Counted from the stretch's first letter, positions 23,824 through 33,446 are shown. The stretch is DNA of 33,447 nucleotides from Singulisphaera sp. GP187 (GCA_945861245.1 CAMAUE010000049.1:1-33447); one strand, 5' to 3'. Notes: generated from the sequence alone by a model not told the origin. Made by a program: numbers and translations.

Positions 23824-23875
23824 GGCCCTGCCGAAGGCGACCCGGAACTCGCCTTCGCGCAGGGCCGATCTTTTT
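23824..23875 (+). terminator. Strong intrinsic terminator without an assigned gene
   Basis: GGCCCTGCCGAAGGCGA (23824-23840) and TCGCCTTCGCGCAGGGCC (23849-23866) form a 17-bp stem with one bulged base and an 8-base loop. GATC and TTTTT follow on the plus strand. It is the only hairpin in the window with a classical U-tract. No supported gene lies upstream on plus back to 23327, so it may end an untranslated transcript, or shield the downstream regulator gene from readthrough. Confidence 0.75.
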
Positions 23876-24073
23876 CCCAGAACAGCCTGCCCGCATTCAT
23901 GTCACTTCATGCGCGTTCCCTGCGCATGCCGATTGGCTTCGTTGCTCATTATTGCGACGATCTGTCGCCGTTTTCAAGATAGACGCTATAATAATGGGCA
24001 ACGCCAGTCTCGCGGGTCCTCTCCCTTTTTCCGCTTTCCTGGCGCGGTCCCGCACCATTGAGGCTTGCCTTTC

Positions 24074-25144
<1,071 letters not shown>

Positions 25145-25177
25145 GATCATATCATATCCATTGATGGTTGTTGTTTT

Positions 25178-25232
25178 CCGCTTGCGGCTTAGCGCTCAGG
25201 TACATCCGGCATGAGCGCTAAGCCGCAAGCGG
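25178..25232 (+). repeat. Family A palindrome, copy 6 (55 bp)
   Basis: Perfect 20-base arms flank a 15-base centre, one base longer than the other copies. It begins 33 bases after the activator stop and ends 27 before the next start. Confidence 0.97.
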
Positions 25233-25259
25233 CATGTCGTGATCTCTCGAGGATTCCTC

Positions 25260-27308
25260 ATGCGTTGTATCCTTTTGCTATTCACGGTTCTCGCAACGGG
25301 TCTCGTACACGCCGACGAATGGAATCGCTTCCGCGGACCGAACGGCGCCGGTGTCAGCGACGAAAGATTCCCGATTCAGTGGACCGACAAGGACTACGCA
25401 TGGAAGGTCAAGTTGCCGGAGCGCGGATACTCAAGCCCGGTCGCCTGGCAGACGCATGTGTACGTGACCTCCGCCAACAAGAAGTCCGGCGAACGCCATG
25501 TTCTGTGCATCGACGCCGAGACGGGCAAGACCGCCTGGCAGCGTGCGTTCCCAGACAATTCGTACAAGATGCACAAGCGCAATAGCATCGCCACTTCGAC
25601 GCCCACCGTCGATGCCGATCGGCTCTATCTCGCCTGGGCCACGCCGCAACAGTACATCGTCCAGGCCCTCGATCGCTTGACGGGCAAAAACATTTGGCAG
25701 ATCGATCTCGGCAGCTACACCAGCCAGCACGGCTTTGGCGTCTCGCCAATCCTTTTTGAAGACCTGTTGATCCTGGCCAACGAGCAAGACAAGAAAGGCA
25801 GCCTCCACGCCGTCGAAGCCAAGACGGGCAAGAAAGTCTGGACGATTCAGCGCAACAGCGGCAATGCCACTTACTCGACGCCGTGCGTTTATCGCGGCAC
25901 CGATGGCAAAGCAGCGCTGATCTTCACCAACTGGCAGCACGGCATCACCGCCGTCGAGCCGCGCTCGGGCAAGGTGCTCTGGGAAACCTCGGTCTTCGAG
26001 CCGGGCAAACAGGAACGCGCCATCGCCTCGCCCATCATCGCCGGCGATCTCGTCATCGGCACCTGCGGCTTTGTGTCGGCGCAGAAACACTTCGTCGCCG
26101 TTCGTCCAACTGCTGACGGCAAAGTGAAGGAAGTCTGGCGCATGGAAAAGGCCGTCGCCTACATGCCCACGCCGATCGTCAAAGGCAACCGTATCTATTG
26201 CTGCAGCGAACTCGGCATCTTCACTACACTCGATGCCAAGACCGGCAAAGTCATTTGGCAGGAACGCATCGACGGAGAATTTTCGGCTTCACCCATCTTG
26301 GCCGACGACGCGATCTATTGCCCCGCCAACGACGGCACGGTTTACGTGGTCCAGGCGAGCGACACGTACAAATTGCTCGGCAAGTCCAGCCTTGGCGAAG
26401 CAACACAGAGCACGCCGACCATCGCCGGCGGACGCTTGATCTTCCGTACCGATACGCACTTGATGGCCTTGCGTGCCATCAAGCAGAAGGCCGAAGCTCC
26501 CGCCAAAAAACGCCGCGTGTTTGTGTTGCATGCCGGAATGCACGTCATCCTTGCACCCGACGACAAGAACCACGCACCTCGCAAGCTCAAGGCGACACTC
26601 ATCGAGCGCGGCATCGACGCGCGCGACATCGTTGCCCTCGAAAGCCCATTCCCCACGGCCACGCTCTCCAACATGATTCCGCGCGAAGGCTTGATGATTT
26701 ACATCGGCAGCGTCGATCCCGCTTCGCGCGTCTCGCACGACGCTTACATCCGCATGCACAAAGCGCTGCAAGCTCAAGGCGTAACGGCCGACGACGACCT
26801 CGTCTGGATCGGCCACAGCGCCGGCGGACAGATCGGCATGAGCCTCGCTCATCTCGCCCATAACCTGGTGAAGTATCCCGATCTTGCGAAGAAGGCGCAG
26901 GCCTATCGCTTTGCAGCGGTCATCACGCTGGGGTCTGCCGTTGGATCGAACCCTGTGCCGGCGGATGTCAAATTGCGCCACTATTACTCGGCCGGCGACT
27001 CGATGATTTATTTCCTCGCCAAGAACGGCAATATCGTCGCGGCGGGGATTAATTCCAAGGTCGTGTTGAAACCGATTTGGGAGCCGGGTCAAAATTGCAC
27101 AGTGCGAATATTTCCTGGTATCGAGCACCCCACTTGGTACATGAATGAAGCCGTCATCGATCGGATTATATGCGAATTCGATACGAACCACTGCCCCGCC
27201 TGGCGTCGCAAACACGCGGATACGGGAGTCGGCGCGTCGTTAGGTCGCATGATCGCCGCCCGCCTCGACGCTGGCGTGAATTTCTCGTTTGAAGCGGAAC
27301 GGCAGTAA
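25260..27308 (+). CDS. Exported fusion: PQQ-like beta-propeller plus alpha/beta hydrolase
   Basis: The 682-residue protein has a signal peptide (about 1-18, ending GLVHA). Residues 19-405 form a PQQ-like propeller: WNRFRGPNGAG at the start, then repeated blade motifs such as LCIDAETGKTAWQ, QALDRLTGKNIWQ, HAVEAKTGKKVWT, VEPRSGKVLWE and TLDAKTGKVIWQ. After a Lys/Ala linker (about 408-418), residues 419-650 form an alpha/beta hydrolase: strand RRVFVLHAGM, nucleophile elbow GHSAGGQ (S520), acid candidate in YSAGDSM (D580) and His in GIEHPTWY (H623). A complete catalytic triad is therefore plausible. GAGGA precedes the ATG at 25260; the longer frame to 25239 lacks a site. PQQ binding itself is not shown; planctomycete propellers of this kind often act as scaffolds. 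The hydrolase substrate is unknown. Confidence 0.88.
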   Translation: MRCILLLFTVLATGLVHADEWNRFRGPNGAGVSDERFPIQWTDKDYAWKVKLPERGYSSPVAWQTHVYVTSANKKSGERHVLCIDAETGKTAWQRAFPDNSYKMHKRNSIATSTPTVDADRLYLAWATPQQYIVQALDRLTGKNIWQIDLGSYTSQHGFGVSPILFEDLLILANEQDKKGSLHAVEAKTGKKVWTIQRNSGNATYSTPCVYRGTDGKAALIFTNWQHGITAVEPRSGKVLWETSVFEPGKQERAIASPIIAGDLVIGTCGFVSAQKHFVAVRPTADGKVKEVWRMEKAVAYMPTPIVKGNRIYCCSELGIFTTLDAKTGKVIWQERIDGEFSASPILADDAIYCPANDGTVYVVQASDTYKLLGKSSLGEATQSTPTIAGGRLIFRTDTHLMALRAIKQKAEAPAKKRRVFVLHAGMHVILAPDDKNHAPRKLKATLIERGIDARDIVALESPFPTATLSNMIPREGLMIYIGSVDPASRVSHDAYIRMHKALQAQGVTADDDLVWIGHSAGGQIGMSLAHLAHNLVKYPDLAKKAQAYRFAAVITLGSAVGSNPVPADVKLRHYYSAGDSMIYFLAKNGNIVAAGINSKVVLKPIWEPGQNCTVRIFPGIEHPTWYMNEAVIDRIICEFDTNHCPAWRRKHADTGVGASLGRMIAARLDAGVNFSFEAERQ

Positions 27309-27437
27309 TCAGGATACATCGTCAAAGCCTGAGCGCCAGCGAAGGGCCGCGTGGCGGTCCCAGGACGAATCCAAGATGGCCAAGATGGTCATCCAAATAG
27401 GTATGGCCACCTTGGCCACGCTCGCATGTGCGAGAGT

Positions 27438-27505
27438 GTCAGAGCCACGCACGAAGTAAGTGGATTGAATTCACAAAACCCACTTACTTCGTGCGTGGCT
27501 CTGAC
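27438..27505. repeat. Family E inverted repeat (perfect 26-bp arms)
   Basis: The arm 27438-27463 (GTCAGAGCCACGCACGAAGT...) and its exact reverse complement 27480-27505 flank a 16-base centre. Confidence 0.95.
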
Positions 27506-27562
27506 CGAACGATGAATTCAACATGACCAAGGTGGTCATCCCCAAATGGCATGGCCATCTTG
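27480..27562. repeat. Direct repeat unit 1 (family E arm plus CCAAGATGG-type tail)
   Basis: CCACTTACTTCGTGCGTGGC and onward, CGAACGATGAAT, then CCAAGGTGGTCATCCCC and CATGGCCATCTTGG. Repeated with a few changes at 27626-27707. Confidence 0.9.
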
Positions 27563-27625
27563 GCAGGCATTCTTGCCTGCCGGGACTAACGGCACCTCAC
27601 AAGCTGCAAATCGAAATTGGATTAT

Positions 27626-27707
27626 CCACTTACTTCGTGCGTGGCTCTGACCGAACGATGAATCCAACATGGCCAAGATGGTCATCCCCAAAAGCATGAC
27701 CATCTTG
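27626..27707. repeat. Direct repeat unit 2
   Basis: This unit starts with the same 26 bases as unit 1 and continues CGAACGATGAATCCAACATG and GGTCATCCCCA, with scattered differences. It lies about 146 bases after unit 1. Confidence 0.9.
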
Positions 27708-27752
27708 AAAGGACCTGACGAATAACCTTGCCTGTAGCGGGTTGTTGTTATT

Positions 27753-30700
27753 TCACGGCGCCGTCGCCAGGAACTCCACGAGGTCGCGCAGCTCGCGGCG
27801 GGTCATCTTTTGGATCAGGTCGGCGGGCATCGCCGAGGGGCCGCGGCTGCTTTCGTCGATATCGGCTTTCGGGATGCTCAGCAGTTGGCCGTCGCCGGTC
27901 ATGATGCGGACTTCCTTGTCGTTTTCGCTTTTGAGGATGCCGGTCTTGATTAAGCCGCTCTTGAGCGTGAGGACGACCGATTCGTAGCCCTTGGCGATCT
28001 GCTTGTTGGGATCGACGAGCGCTTCGAGCAGGTAGTCGCGCTTCTGTTTCTTGCTTATGCCGGTGAGGTCCGGGCCGACTTCGCCGCCGATGCCGTTGAG
28101 CTTATGGCAACGCACGCACGATAGCTCAGCCTTGTCGAGGAACACGCGCCGGCCGGCCTCGGCGTCGCCGCCGACGAGCGATTCGCGGTAGACGTCCATT
28201 GGGTTCTTCACGTCGCGCGTCTTTTCATACGCCGCCACTTTCGTCTTCAGCGTCTCGTTGCCACGTTCTTGGGCGGCGAGGAGAATGTCGAGTTGCACCT
28301 CCGGCGATGCCTTCTTTTCCAACAGTTTGTCGAACCACTGTTCGAGCAAGGCATCGGATTCGGGCGATTGCACCTTCGCCAGCAGCGCGAGCGCGCCTTG
28401 GCGTTCGACGGTCGCGCCGTCGTCGAGCACTTTCGTCAACGCGGTCACCGCTTCTTGCTTCGACGCATTCTTCAGCACCAGCCGACGGCCTTGATGGCGT
28501 ACGCGCGGGTCAGCGTCGGCGAGAGCGGCTTTGGCGGCCTCGGCGAGCTTGGCGTCTTTGAGCGTTTCCAAGGCTTGCAGCGCGTCGATGCGAATGCTAA
28601 CCGGATTCTTGATGTTGCCCGCGAGATCACGCAGAGCGGGGCCGATCTCCTTCATGCCGTGCTTGGCGGCGAGCTTTGCGGTCTCGGTGCGAATCTTGTC
28701 CGGACCCGTCATCAAGGTCGCCAGCGATGGCTTGAGGGCATTGGCCACATCGGCGCCGGGACGCTCCGTTAATGGTCGCCAGAGACCGACGACCCAATCT
28801 CGGCCCGAGGGTTTCTCCCAGGCCGACAGCATCTTGATCGCTTGTTCGCGCATCGGCAGAGCGACATCAGCTCGACCGGCGATCGACACGAGCGTCTGCG
28901 CCGATGCCGCTGTGCCCAGGCGATAGTTGGCGGCAAGGATGCGCAACACCGTCGGGTTCGGCACGTCCTTGAGCGGATTGCGTGCCAGCTCGGCCAACTT
29001 CGGCAGGGCCGACGGGATTGGCGCATCATAGATCGCGCGGGCGGCTTCGAGGACGATCTGCGGATCGGAGTCGTTAAGCAGCAGCGCGGCATCGGCCGAG
29101 GTGTGCCGCCGCATCGCCAGCAGTGCCGCCAGGCGAACAGACGACGACGCATCGCCAGCGGCCTGGCGCAAGGCTTCCGCATCGTTCATGCCTGCCAGCG
29201 CCATAACGCCGGCGTGTCGCAGGTACGGGTCGGCGTCCTTGTTCGCTTTGAGCATGGCCAGCACCGATGGCATGGCCTCTTTGATGCCCAGTCGCCCCAG
29301 GGCCAACGCAGCGTTCATGCGAACGCGCGGCTCCGGGTCGCTCAAGCCGAAGACCACGCCAACAATGCCACGCGCGAACTTGGCGTCGCCGACGACTTTG
29401 CTGATTTGAGAGCGAACGTCAGCATCGGGGTCTTTCACGAGGTAAAGCAGCGATTCGAGTGCCTTCGGATCCTGGCGGCCGATTTGACCGAGGCCCCAAA
29501 TGGCGTGCAGTCTCGCCAACTTGCTCGCTTTGTAGGCGACCTTGGCGAGCGTTTCCGTGGCCTTCTTCTCCGCCAGCGCGAACTGCGCTTCTTGGCGAAC
29601 GCGCTGGTCCTTGTGTTCGAGCAGCGTCGCCAATTCGTCGTTCGTGCGCTGCCTGAAGCCGTCAGCCAGAAGTTTTTTCACTTCCTTGACGGTGGCGTCC
29701 TCGGCTTTGCTCGGGTCGGCCAATTTGTAGATGCGGCCTTTATTTGGGATGCCCCAGCCTTCGTGCCAATCGCTGACGTAGAATCCGCCATCGGGGCCGA
29801 AATCGCAATCGGTGGCGAGGACGGACCAGACGAATTGATGCGTGCCGACGACTTCGAAGGACGCGCCTTTGGGCTTGAGCGAGAACGCATGGACGCCGCT
29901 GCCGCCGCCGGAGCCACGGAAATCGCACATGAAGAAGTGCTTGTTGTATTTTTCGGGCAAGAGGCTCGTGCCGGGATGATAGGTCAAGCCGGAAGGTCCA
30001 TTGCCGATGTGAGCGAGCGGCGGAAGGAGATAGCTGGCGGTGTTGGTTGGCTGAGTGTGCCAGAGGCGTTCTTCGTTCCAAACGCCGAGCTTGGGCGAGT
30101 TAAGATATTGGTAGCCGATGCGCCAGCCGGAGTCGCCGCCGTCGACGAGATGGACCCAGCGGGCTTTGTCGCCGCCGTCGGCGTTGTTGTCGCCAGTGAA
30201 GAGGTTGCCGAGTTCGTCGAACGCCAGCTCTTGCGGATTGCGTAAACCGGTGGCGACGATTTCGAGTTCGGACCCATCGGGGTTGCAACGGAGCACGGCG
30301 CCGGTGTCGGGCGCGGAGTGCGTTTTACCTTCGTGCTCGACGTGCAGGCCGCGATCGCCGATGCTGTAGTAGAGCTTGCCGTCCGGCCCCATGATGAGTC
30401 CGTGCATGTCATGCCCAAGGAAAGCGACGTGCACGCCGTAGCCGGTGTGCAGCGATTTCTTCACATCCGCGCGGCCCGTGCCTTTGGTGTCTTGCAAGAA
30501 CCAGAGATCGGGGATGCAAGTGAACCACACCTTGCCCTGGCGTGCGAGGACGCCGGAGCCGATACCGTCGGCGGCGTTTTTGAAGCCGTCGGCGAAGACG
30601 GTTGATTTGTCGGCCTTGCCCAGGCCCTTGGTGTCTTCGACGAGGCGAACGCGATCGTGGTCGGTTTCGTAGGTAAGGAATTTGCCTTTCAGATGTTTCT

Positions 30701-31043
30701 TGTACATCGCGACACGGTCGGCGACGGTTCGACAGGCGAGGTCGTCGTCGAGCCAATACATGTGGCTGCGGTTGTCGGTCACGCCGTGGTGTAGGCGGAA
30801 GGTCTCGGCGACGTAACAACGACCTTTTTCATCGAAATGAAACGCGACGATATTGGCGACATGCGGTTCCGCCGCCCAGAGATCGACTTTGACGCCGGGC
30901 GGAAGCTGCATCCGCTTGGCGACGGTCTTCCACTGGTCCGAAGCCGGCGCGACTTTGTTCGCATACGGATCGGGTTGCGCTTCCAGCGAGGTGACGGCAA
31001 GTGTCAACAATATCAGAGACAAAACGGTAAGAGGTCGAAGCAT
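27753..31043 (-). CDS. PVC-type dehydrogenase-like propeller, HEAT repeats and cytochrome c (exported)
   Basis: The 1096-residue protein has a signal peptide of about 20 residues (MLRPLTVLSLILLTLAVTSL, then EAQ). Residues about 35-430 match the planctomycete membrane-bound dehydrogenase/glucose-sorbosone propeller: MQLPPGVKVDLWAAEPHVAN, FDEKGRCYVAE, MYWLDDDLACRTV, GPDGKLYYSIGDRG, LFTGDNNADGGDKARW and FGPDGGFYVSDWHEG. Residues about 450-900 are HEAT-like helical repeats (AHLRLGI-type: MNAALALGRLGIKEAMPSVL, VRLAALLAMRR). The C-terminal haem domain has CVRCH (about 976-980) with GEVGPDLTG. The protein probably oxidises a substrate or transfers electrons in the periplasm. Its start is set at 31043, with GAAGGTG six bases upstream. 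The longer frame from 31199 runs through a family D palindrome. Confidence 0.92.
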   Translation of the reverse strand: MLRPLTVLSLILLTLAVTSLEAQPDPYANKVAPASDQWKTVAKRMQLPPGVKVDLWAAEPHVANIVAFHFDEKGRCYVAETFRLHHGVTDNRSHMYWLDDDLACRTVADRVAMYKKHLKGKFLTYETDHDRVRLVEDTKGLGKADKSTVFADGFKNAADGIGSGVLARQGKVWFTCIPDLWFLQDTKGTGRADVKKSLHTGYGVHVAFLGHDMHGLIMGPDGKLYYSIGDRGLHVEHEGKTHSAPDTGAVLRCNPDGSELEIVATGLRNPQELAFDELGNLFTGDNNADGGDKARWVHLVDGGDSGWRIGYQYLNSPKLGVWNEERLWHTQPTNTASYLLPPLAHIGNGPSGLTYHPGTSLLPEKYNKHFFMCDFRGSGGGSGVHAFSLKPKGASFEVVGTHQFVWSVLATDCDFGPDGGFYVSDWHEGWGIPNKGRIYKLADPSKAEDATVKEVKKLLADGFRQRTNDELATLLEHKDQRVRQEAQFALAEKKATETLAKVAYKASKLARLHAIWGLGQIGRQDPKALESLLYLVKDPDADVRSQISKVVGDAKFARGIVGVVFGLSDPEPRVRMNAALALGRLGIKEAMPSVLAMLKANKDADPYLRHAGVMALAGMNDAEALRQAAGDASSSVRLAALLAMRRHTSADAALLLNDSDPQIVLEAARAIYDAPIPSALPKLAELARNPLKDVPNPTVLRILAANYRLGTAASAQTLVSIAGRADVALPMREQAIKMLSAWEKPSGRDWVVGLWRPLTERPGADVANALKPSLATLMTGPDKIRTETAKLAAKHGMKEIGPALRDLAGNIKNPVSIRIDALQALETLKDAKLAEAAKAALADADPRVRHQGRRLVLKNASKQEAVTALTKVLDDGATVERQGALALLAKVQSPESDALLEQWFDKLLEKKASPEVQLDILLAAQERGNETLKTKVAAYEKTRDVKNPMDVYRESLVGGDAEAGRRVFLDKAELSCVRCHKLNGIGGEVGPDLTGISKKQKRDYLLEALVDPNKQIAKGYESVVLTLKSGLIKTGILKSENDKEVRIMTGDGQLLSIPKADIDESSRGPSAMPADLIQKMTRRELRDLVEFLATAP

Positions 31044-31048
31044 CAGAT

Positions 31049-31055
31049 CACCTTC
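31049..31055 (-). promoter_or_regulatory. Ribosome binding site deciding the start of the large PVC-type gene
   Basis: The minus strand reads GAAGGTG, then five bases and ATG at 31043, directly followed by a signal peptide. Confidence 0.75.
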
Positions 31056-31057
31056 GT

Positions 31058-31116
31058 ATATAGCCCGCCATTTATGGCGGGTCCGCAGTACACCCGCCAT
31101 AAATGGCGGGCTATAT
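31058..31116. repeat. Family D palindrome (best copy)
   Basis: The arms 31058-31082 (ATATAGCCCGCCATTTATGG...) and 31092-31116 are exact reverse complements over 25 bases with a 9-base centre. Each arm contains the perfect palindrome CCCGCCATTTATGGCGGG, so the element can also form two small hairpins. Confidence 0.97.
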
Positions 31117-31223
31117 GTAGTCAGCAAGCACGCGGTTGTTTTACACCTCCGCAACAAAATGGCGACGACAAAGAATCGTGAGTCTGTGGTCCGTTGCAAG
31201 TGATCGGTATGAATTTAACCAAG

Positions 31224-31251
31224 AACTACGGACTACGGACTACGGACTACA
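31224..31251. repeat. Heptanucleotide tandem array, four units of GACTACG
   Basis: AACTACG, GACTACG, GACTACG and GACTACA follow one another. It is the second 7-bp array in the window, with an unrelated unit, and also in a divergent intergenic region (31044-31447), where no gene was found. Confidence 0.9.
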
Positions 31252-31447
31252 GACGCCTTTACGCACATTCCAAAGCTTCGGCAATATTTGCATAGTTGGC
31301 AAAGGTGTTAAAGTCCGCAGTGCGTGCGGGCCGATGAGATAGGCAGGGTCGCATTGCATCCGCACGATGCGCGAGCCTGGGTGAGGTACGGAAACTTCAC
31401 GATCCGCGCAAGAGGGCGTGGGTCATTTATCGCGAAAAGGGGAAATC

Positions 31448-32251
31448 GTGAACGCCATTCTTAGCAGCAGCCTCTTGGCCGCCGGTATGTTCTTGGGCCA
31501 AGGCGGGGAACCGACTCCGAGCAAATCGATTATCAGCAGCACTTCGCCGACGCCGTTGACGACGCAGATCGCGCCGCAAGGAACGACGGCGAAGCCAGGC
31601 CCGAGCGCCGGCCAGCCGATGCAGCAACAGCCGCAATCGCGCCCGGCTATCGGCTGGTTCAGTCGGGAAGATCGGCCGATCATGTCGAAGATTCAGGGCT
31701 GGTTCAAACGTGACCCACAAGAAACGCCCGGGCAGCCCTCCAAGTTGTTCGGTCCGCGCACGACGAATACGCCGCGCGACACGGTTGCTCCGCCCCCGCT
31801 AATCACCTCGCCGCCGACCGTGCCAGCCGACGATTTTCCACGCAAGTTGCCGAATCCGTCCAGCCAAAATACGCAACCGCGCGATCTCATTTTTAATGCG
31901 AGCACGACGACCAAGGTCATCGAATCGTCAGCTGCGCAACAGCCCACCGTGCGATACCCCATCCTGCCCGCGCTGACCAACAAGATCGGCCGCGATGACA
32001 AGTGGGAGTGGGCCACCGGGCAGATCGAAGTTGAAAACGGCTACTATGTGCTCTATTACGCAACCCCGGAGACGGAAGATTCGCACCGTGGCCGCATCGT
32101 TCTGCTGCCGATGCAGGTCGATATGTCGCAATTCCGTCGTGGCGATTTGATCTCGGTGCAAGGCAACCTGGCACGTGGCCAAACGAAGGCGGGCGTCGTG
32201 CCAGTCTACCGCATCAGCAATGCGAGCCTGATGGAACGCGTGAAGAACTAA
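31448..32251 (+). CDS. Exported proline-rich protein with a C-terminal beta domain
   Basis: The product has 267 residues. GTG at 31448 has AAAAGGGG six bases upstream and starts a short hydrophobic export signal (MNAILSSSLLAAGMFLGQGG, first residue read as Met); the longer frame from 31418 would put this inside. Residues about 20-160 are low-complexity, rich in Pro, Thr, Ser and Gln, and probably unfolded, with one Trp-rich segment (AIGWFSREDRP, IQGWFKRDPQE). Residues about 185-265 look like a compact beta domain: WEWATGQIEVENGYYVLYY, HRGRIVLLPMQV, FRRGDLISVQGNLARG and PVYRISNASL, resembling an OB-fold. Function unknown. A family A palindrome follows 25 bases after the stop, and then a ParA-type gene. 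Confidence 0.75.
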   Translation: MNAILSSSLLAAGMFLGQGGEPTPSKSIISSTSPTPLTTQIAPQGTTAKPGPSAGQPMQQQPQSRPAIGWFSREDRPIMSKIQGWFKRDPQETPGQPSKLFGPRTTNTPRDTVAPPPLITSPPTVPADDFPRKLPNPSSQNTQPRDLIFNASTTTKVIESSAAQQPTVRYPILPALTNKIGRDDKWEWATGQIEVENGYYVLYYATPETEDSHRGRIVLLPMQVDMSQFRRGDLISVQGNLARGQTKAGVVPVYRISNASLMERVKN

Positions 32252-32276
32252 TCGCACCACGACCGGTTCTTGTTTT

Positions 32277-32330
32277 CCGCTTGCGGCTTTAGCGCTCGGG
32301 TCGATATTCCGAGCGCTAAGCCGCAAGCCG
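32277..32330 (+). repeat. Family A palindrome, copy 7 (54 bp with compensating indel)
   Basis: The left arm has one extra T (CGGCTTTAGCGCTC) and the centre is 13 bases instead of 14, so the total stays 54. The right arm ends GCAAGCCG, with one changed base near its end. It starts 25 bases after the stop at 32251. Confidence 0.95.
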
Positions 32331-32410
32331 TCGTTCGTGAAAATCGGGGTTGCCTGAAAATCGTCGCTGCTTTATAACGCTGCCGTTCCTCTGCTAACCA
32401 AGGAGCCGGC

Positions 32411-33256
32411 ATGCGACGGATCGCGATATTGAATCAAAAGGGCGGCGTCGGGAAAACCACAACTTCCGTGAACCTCGGTGCCGCGCTTGCGCGGGCTGGT
32501 CGGCGCGTGTCGTTGCTCGACCTCGATCCCCAGGCACACGCCACCACCCATCTTGGCATCGAACCCAACGGCCAAGCGCCGTCCATCTACGATTGCCTGG
32601 TCGACAACAAAGCTCTCAGTTTAGCGCGCCGACAGGCGGAGGAAAACCTCTGGGTCGTCCCTTCGGACATTGATCTCGCTGCCGCCGAGGTCGAGTTAGC
32701 AGGTGTCGTTGGCCGTGAGGTGATCCTGCGCGACCTTTTGGCAACCGATGATTCGTTCGACTTCGTCCTGATGGATTGCGCGCCGTCGCTCGGCGTACTA
32801 ACACTGAACGCACTCTGCGCCGCCGACGAGGTGTTTATCCCGCTTCAACCGCACTTTCTCGCCTTGCACGGCTTGAGCAAATTGCTCGAAACGACCGCCG
32901 TCGTCGCCAAACGAATCAATCCGAAGTTACGTGTCACCGCCGTGGTGTTCTGCCTGTGCGACACTCACACCCGGCTCGCTCAAGAAGTCGAACGCGACAT
33001 CGAGTCGTTTCTCGCGAACAGCCGTGGCGCGAATGTGCCGTGGAGCCAGGCGATTGTCCTCAAGTCGCGCATTCGCCGCAATATCAAGCTGGCGGAGGCA
33101 CCCAGTTTCGGCAAGTCGATCTACTCCTACGCCCCAACCTGCAACGGTGCGGAGGACTATCTCGCCCTGGCGATGGAAGTGCTCGGCGAAACGCCGCCGA
33201 CGGTGTTCTCCGCAAAGGTGAGCGTCGAGACAGCGATGCCTGCAACAGTGTCGTAG
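32411..33256 (+). CDS. ParA/Soj-type chromosome or cargo partitioning ATPase
   Basis: The 281-residue cytoplasmic ATPase has the deviant Walker A motif KGGVGKTT (residues 10-17) with the ParA-type leading Lys, then LLDLDPQAHATTHLG (motif A'), and the Walker B block FVLMDCAPSLG (about 117-127). VKSRIRRNIKLAEAPSFGKSI-type residues near the end (ILKSRIRRNIKLAEAP) match the usual ParA C-terminal motif. Such proteins form ATP-dependent dimers on DNA and position chromosomes, plasmids or large complexes. AAGGAG lies seven bases before the ATG. No ParB is found in the 190 bases that remain to the right, so whether it is chromosomal Soj or an orphan cargo-positioning ParA is open. Confidence 0.93.
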   Translation: MRRIAILNQKGGVGKTTTSVNLGAALARAGRRVSLLDLDPQAHATTHLGIEPNGQAPSIYDCLVDNKALSLARRQAEENLWVVPSDIDLAAAEVELAGVVGREVILRDLLATDDSFDFVLMDCAPSLGVLTLNALCAADEVFIPLQPHFLALHGLSKLLETTAVVAKRINPKLRVTAVVFCLCDTHTRLAQEVERDIESFLANSRGANVPWSQAIVLKSRIRRNIKLAEAPSFGKSIYSYAPTCNGAEDYLALAMEVLGETPPTVFSAKVSVETAMPATVS

Positions 33257-33420
33257 CCGAAATCCCCACAGCCACAAGCATAAGCGCTTTAGTTTCGTCA
33301 CATCTCCGTGATGCCGAGAGCGGCTGCGCCGTCAAGCATGGATTGGAGATGCATCCAACCTCGCCACAAATTGATGCGTAGGATCTGTGCAGTCCATGCG
33401 ATTCGTCCGTGGGCCGTATT

Positions 33421-33446
33421 GTCAGAGCCACGCACGAAGTAAGTGG
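33421..33446. repeat. Family E element, fourth copy, at the right edge
   Basis: These 26 bases (GTCAGAGCCACGCACGAAGT and onward) are identical to 27438-27463. Any partner arm would lie beyond the window. The 164 bases between the ParA stop and this copy show no gene. Confidence 0.95.

Larger units (their letters stand above)
23327..24073. other. Divergent intergenic region with palindromes and an orphan terminator
   Basis: These 747 bases separate the permease (minus) from the sigma-54 activator gene (plus). They contain the family C palindrome, a family D repeat, and a plus-strand terminator (23824-23875) that no visible gene precedes. The stretch 23580-23820 is AT-richer than its surroundings. 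The frame 23579-23818 on plus has no ribosome binding site or recognisable character. Confidence 0.65.
27309..27752. other. Intergenic region between convergent genes, filled with repeats
   Basis: The 444 bases between two convergent genes hold three copies of a 26-base element (family E), direct repeats of about 80 bases, and several short palindromes built from CCAAGATGG / CCATCTTGG. No gene was found. Confidence 0.75.

Noticed and set aside
25260..27308. Propeller and hydrolase joined by a sequencing frameshift
   Set aside because: The frame is open across the junction without shift, and a Lys/Ala-rich linker of normal type joins the domains, so I treat it as a true fusion.
27438..27707. 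CRISPR-like array or insertion sequence from the family E repeats
   Set aside because: Spacing is irregular, copies occur in both orientations, there are no equal-length spacers, and no cas or transposase gene lies between or beside them.
28842..30245. Long plus-strand open frame of 467 codons
   Set aside because: It lies opposite the PVC-type propeller/HEAT gene, whose domains are clear; the antisense frame has no motifs, signal or binding site and results from GC-rich codon use.
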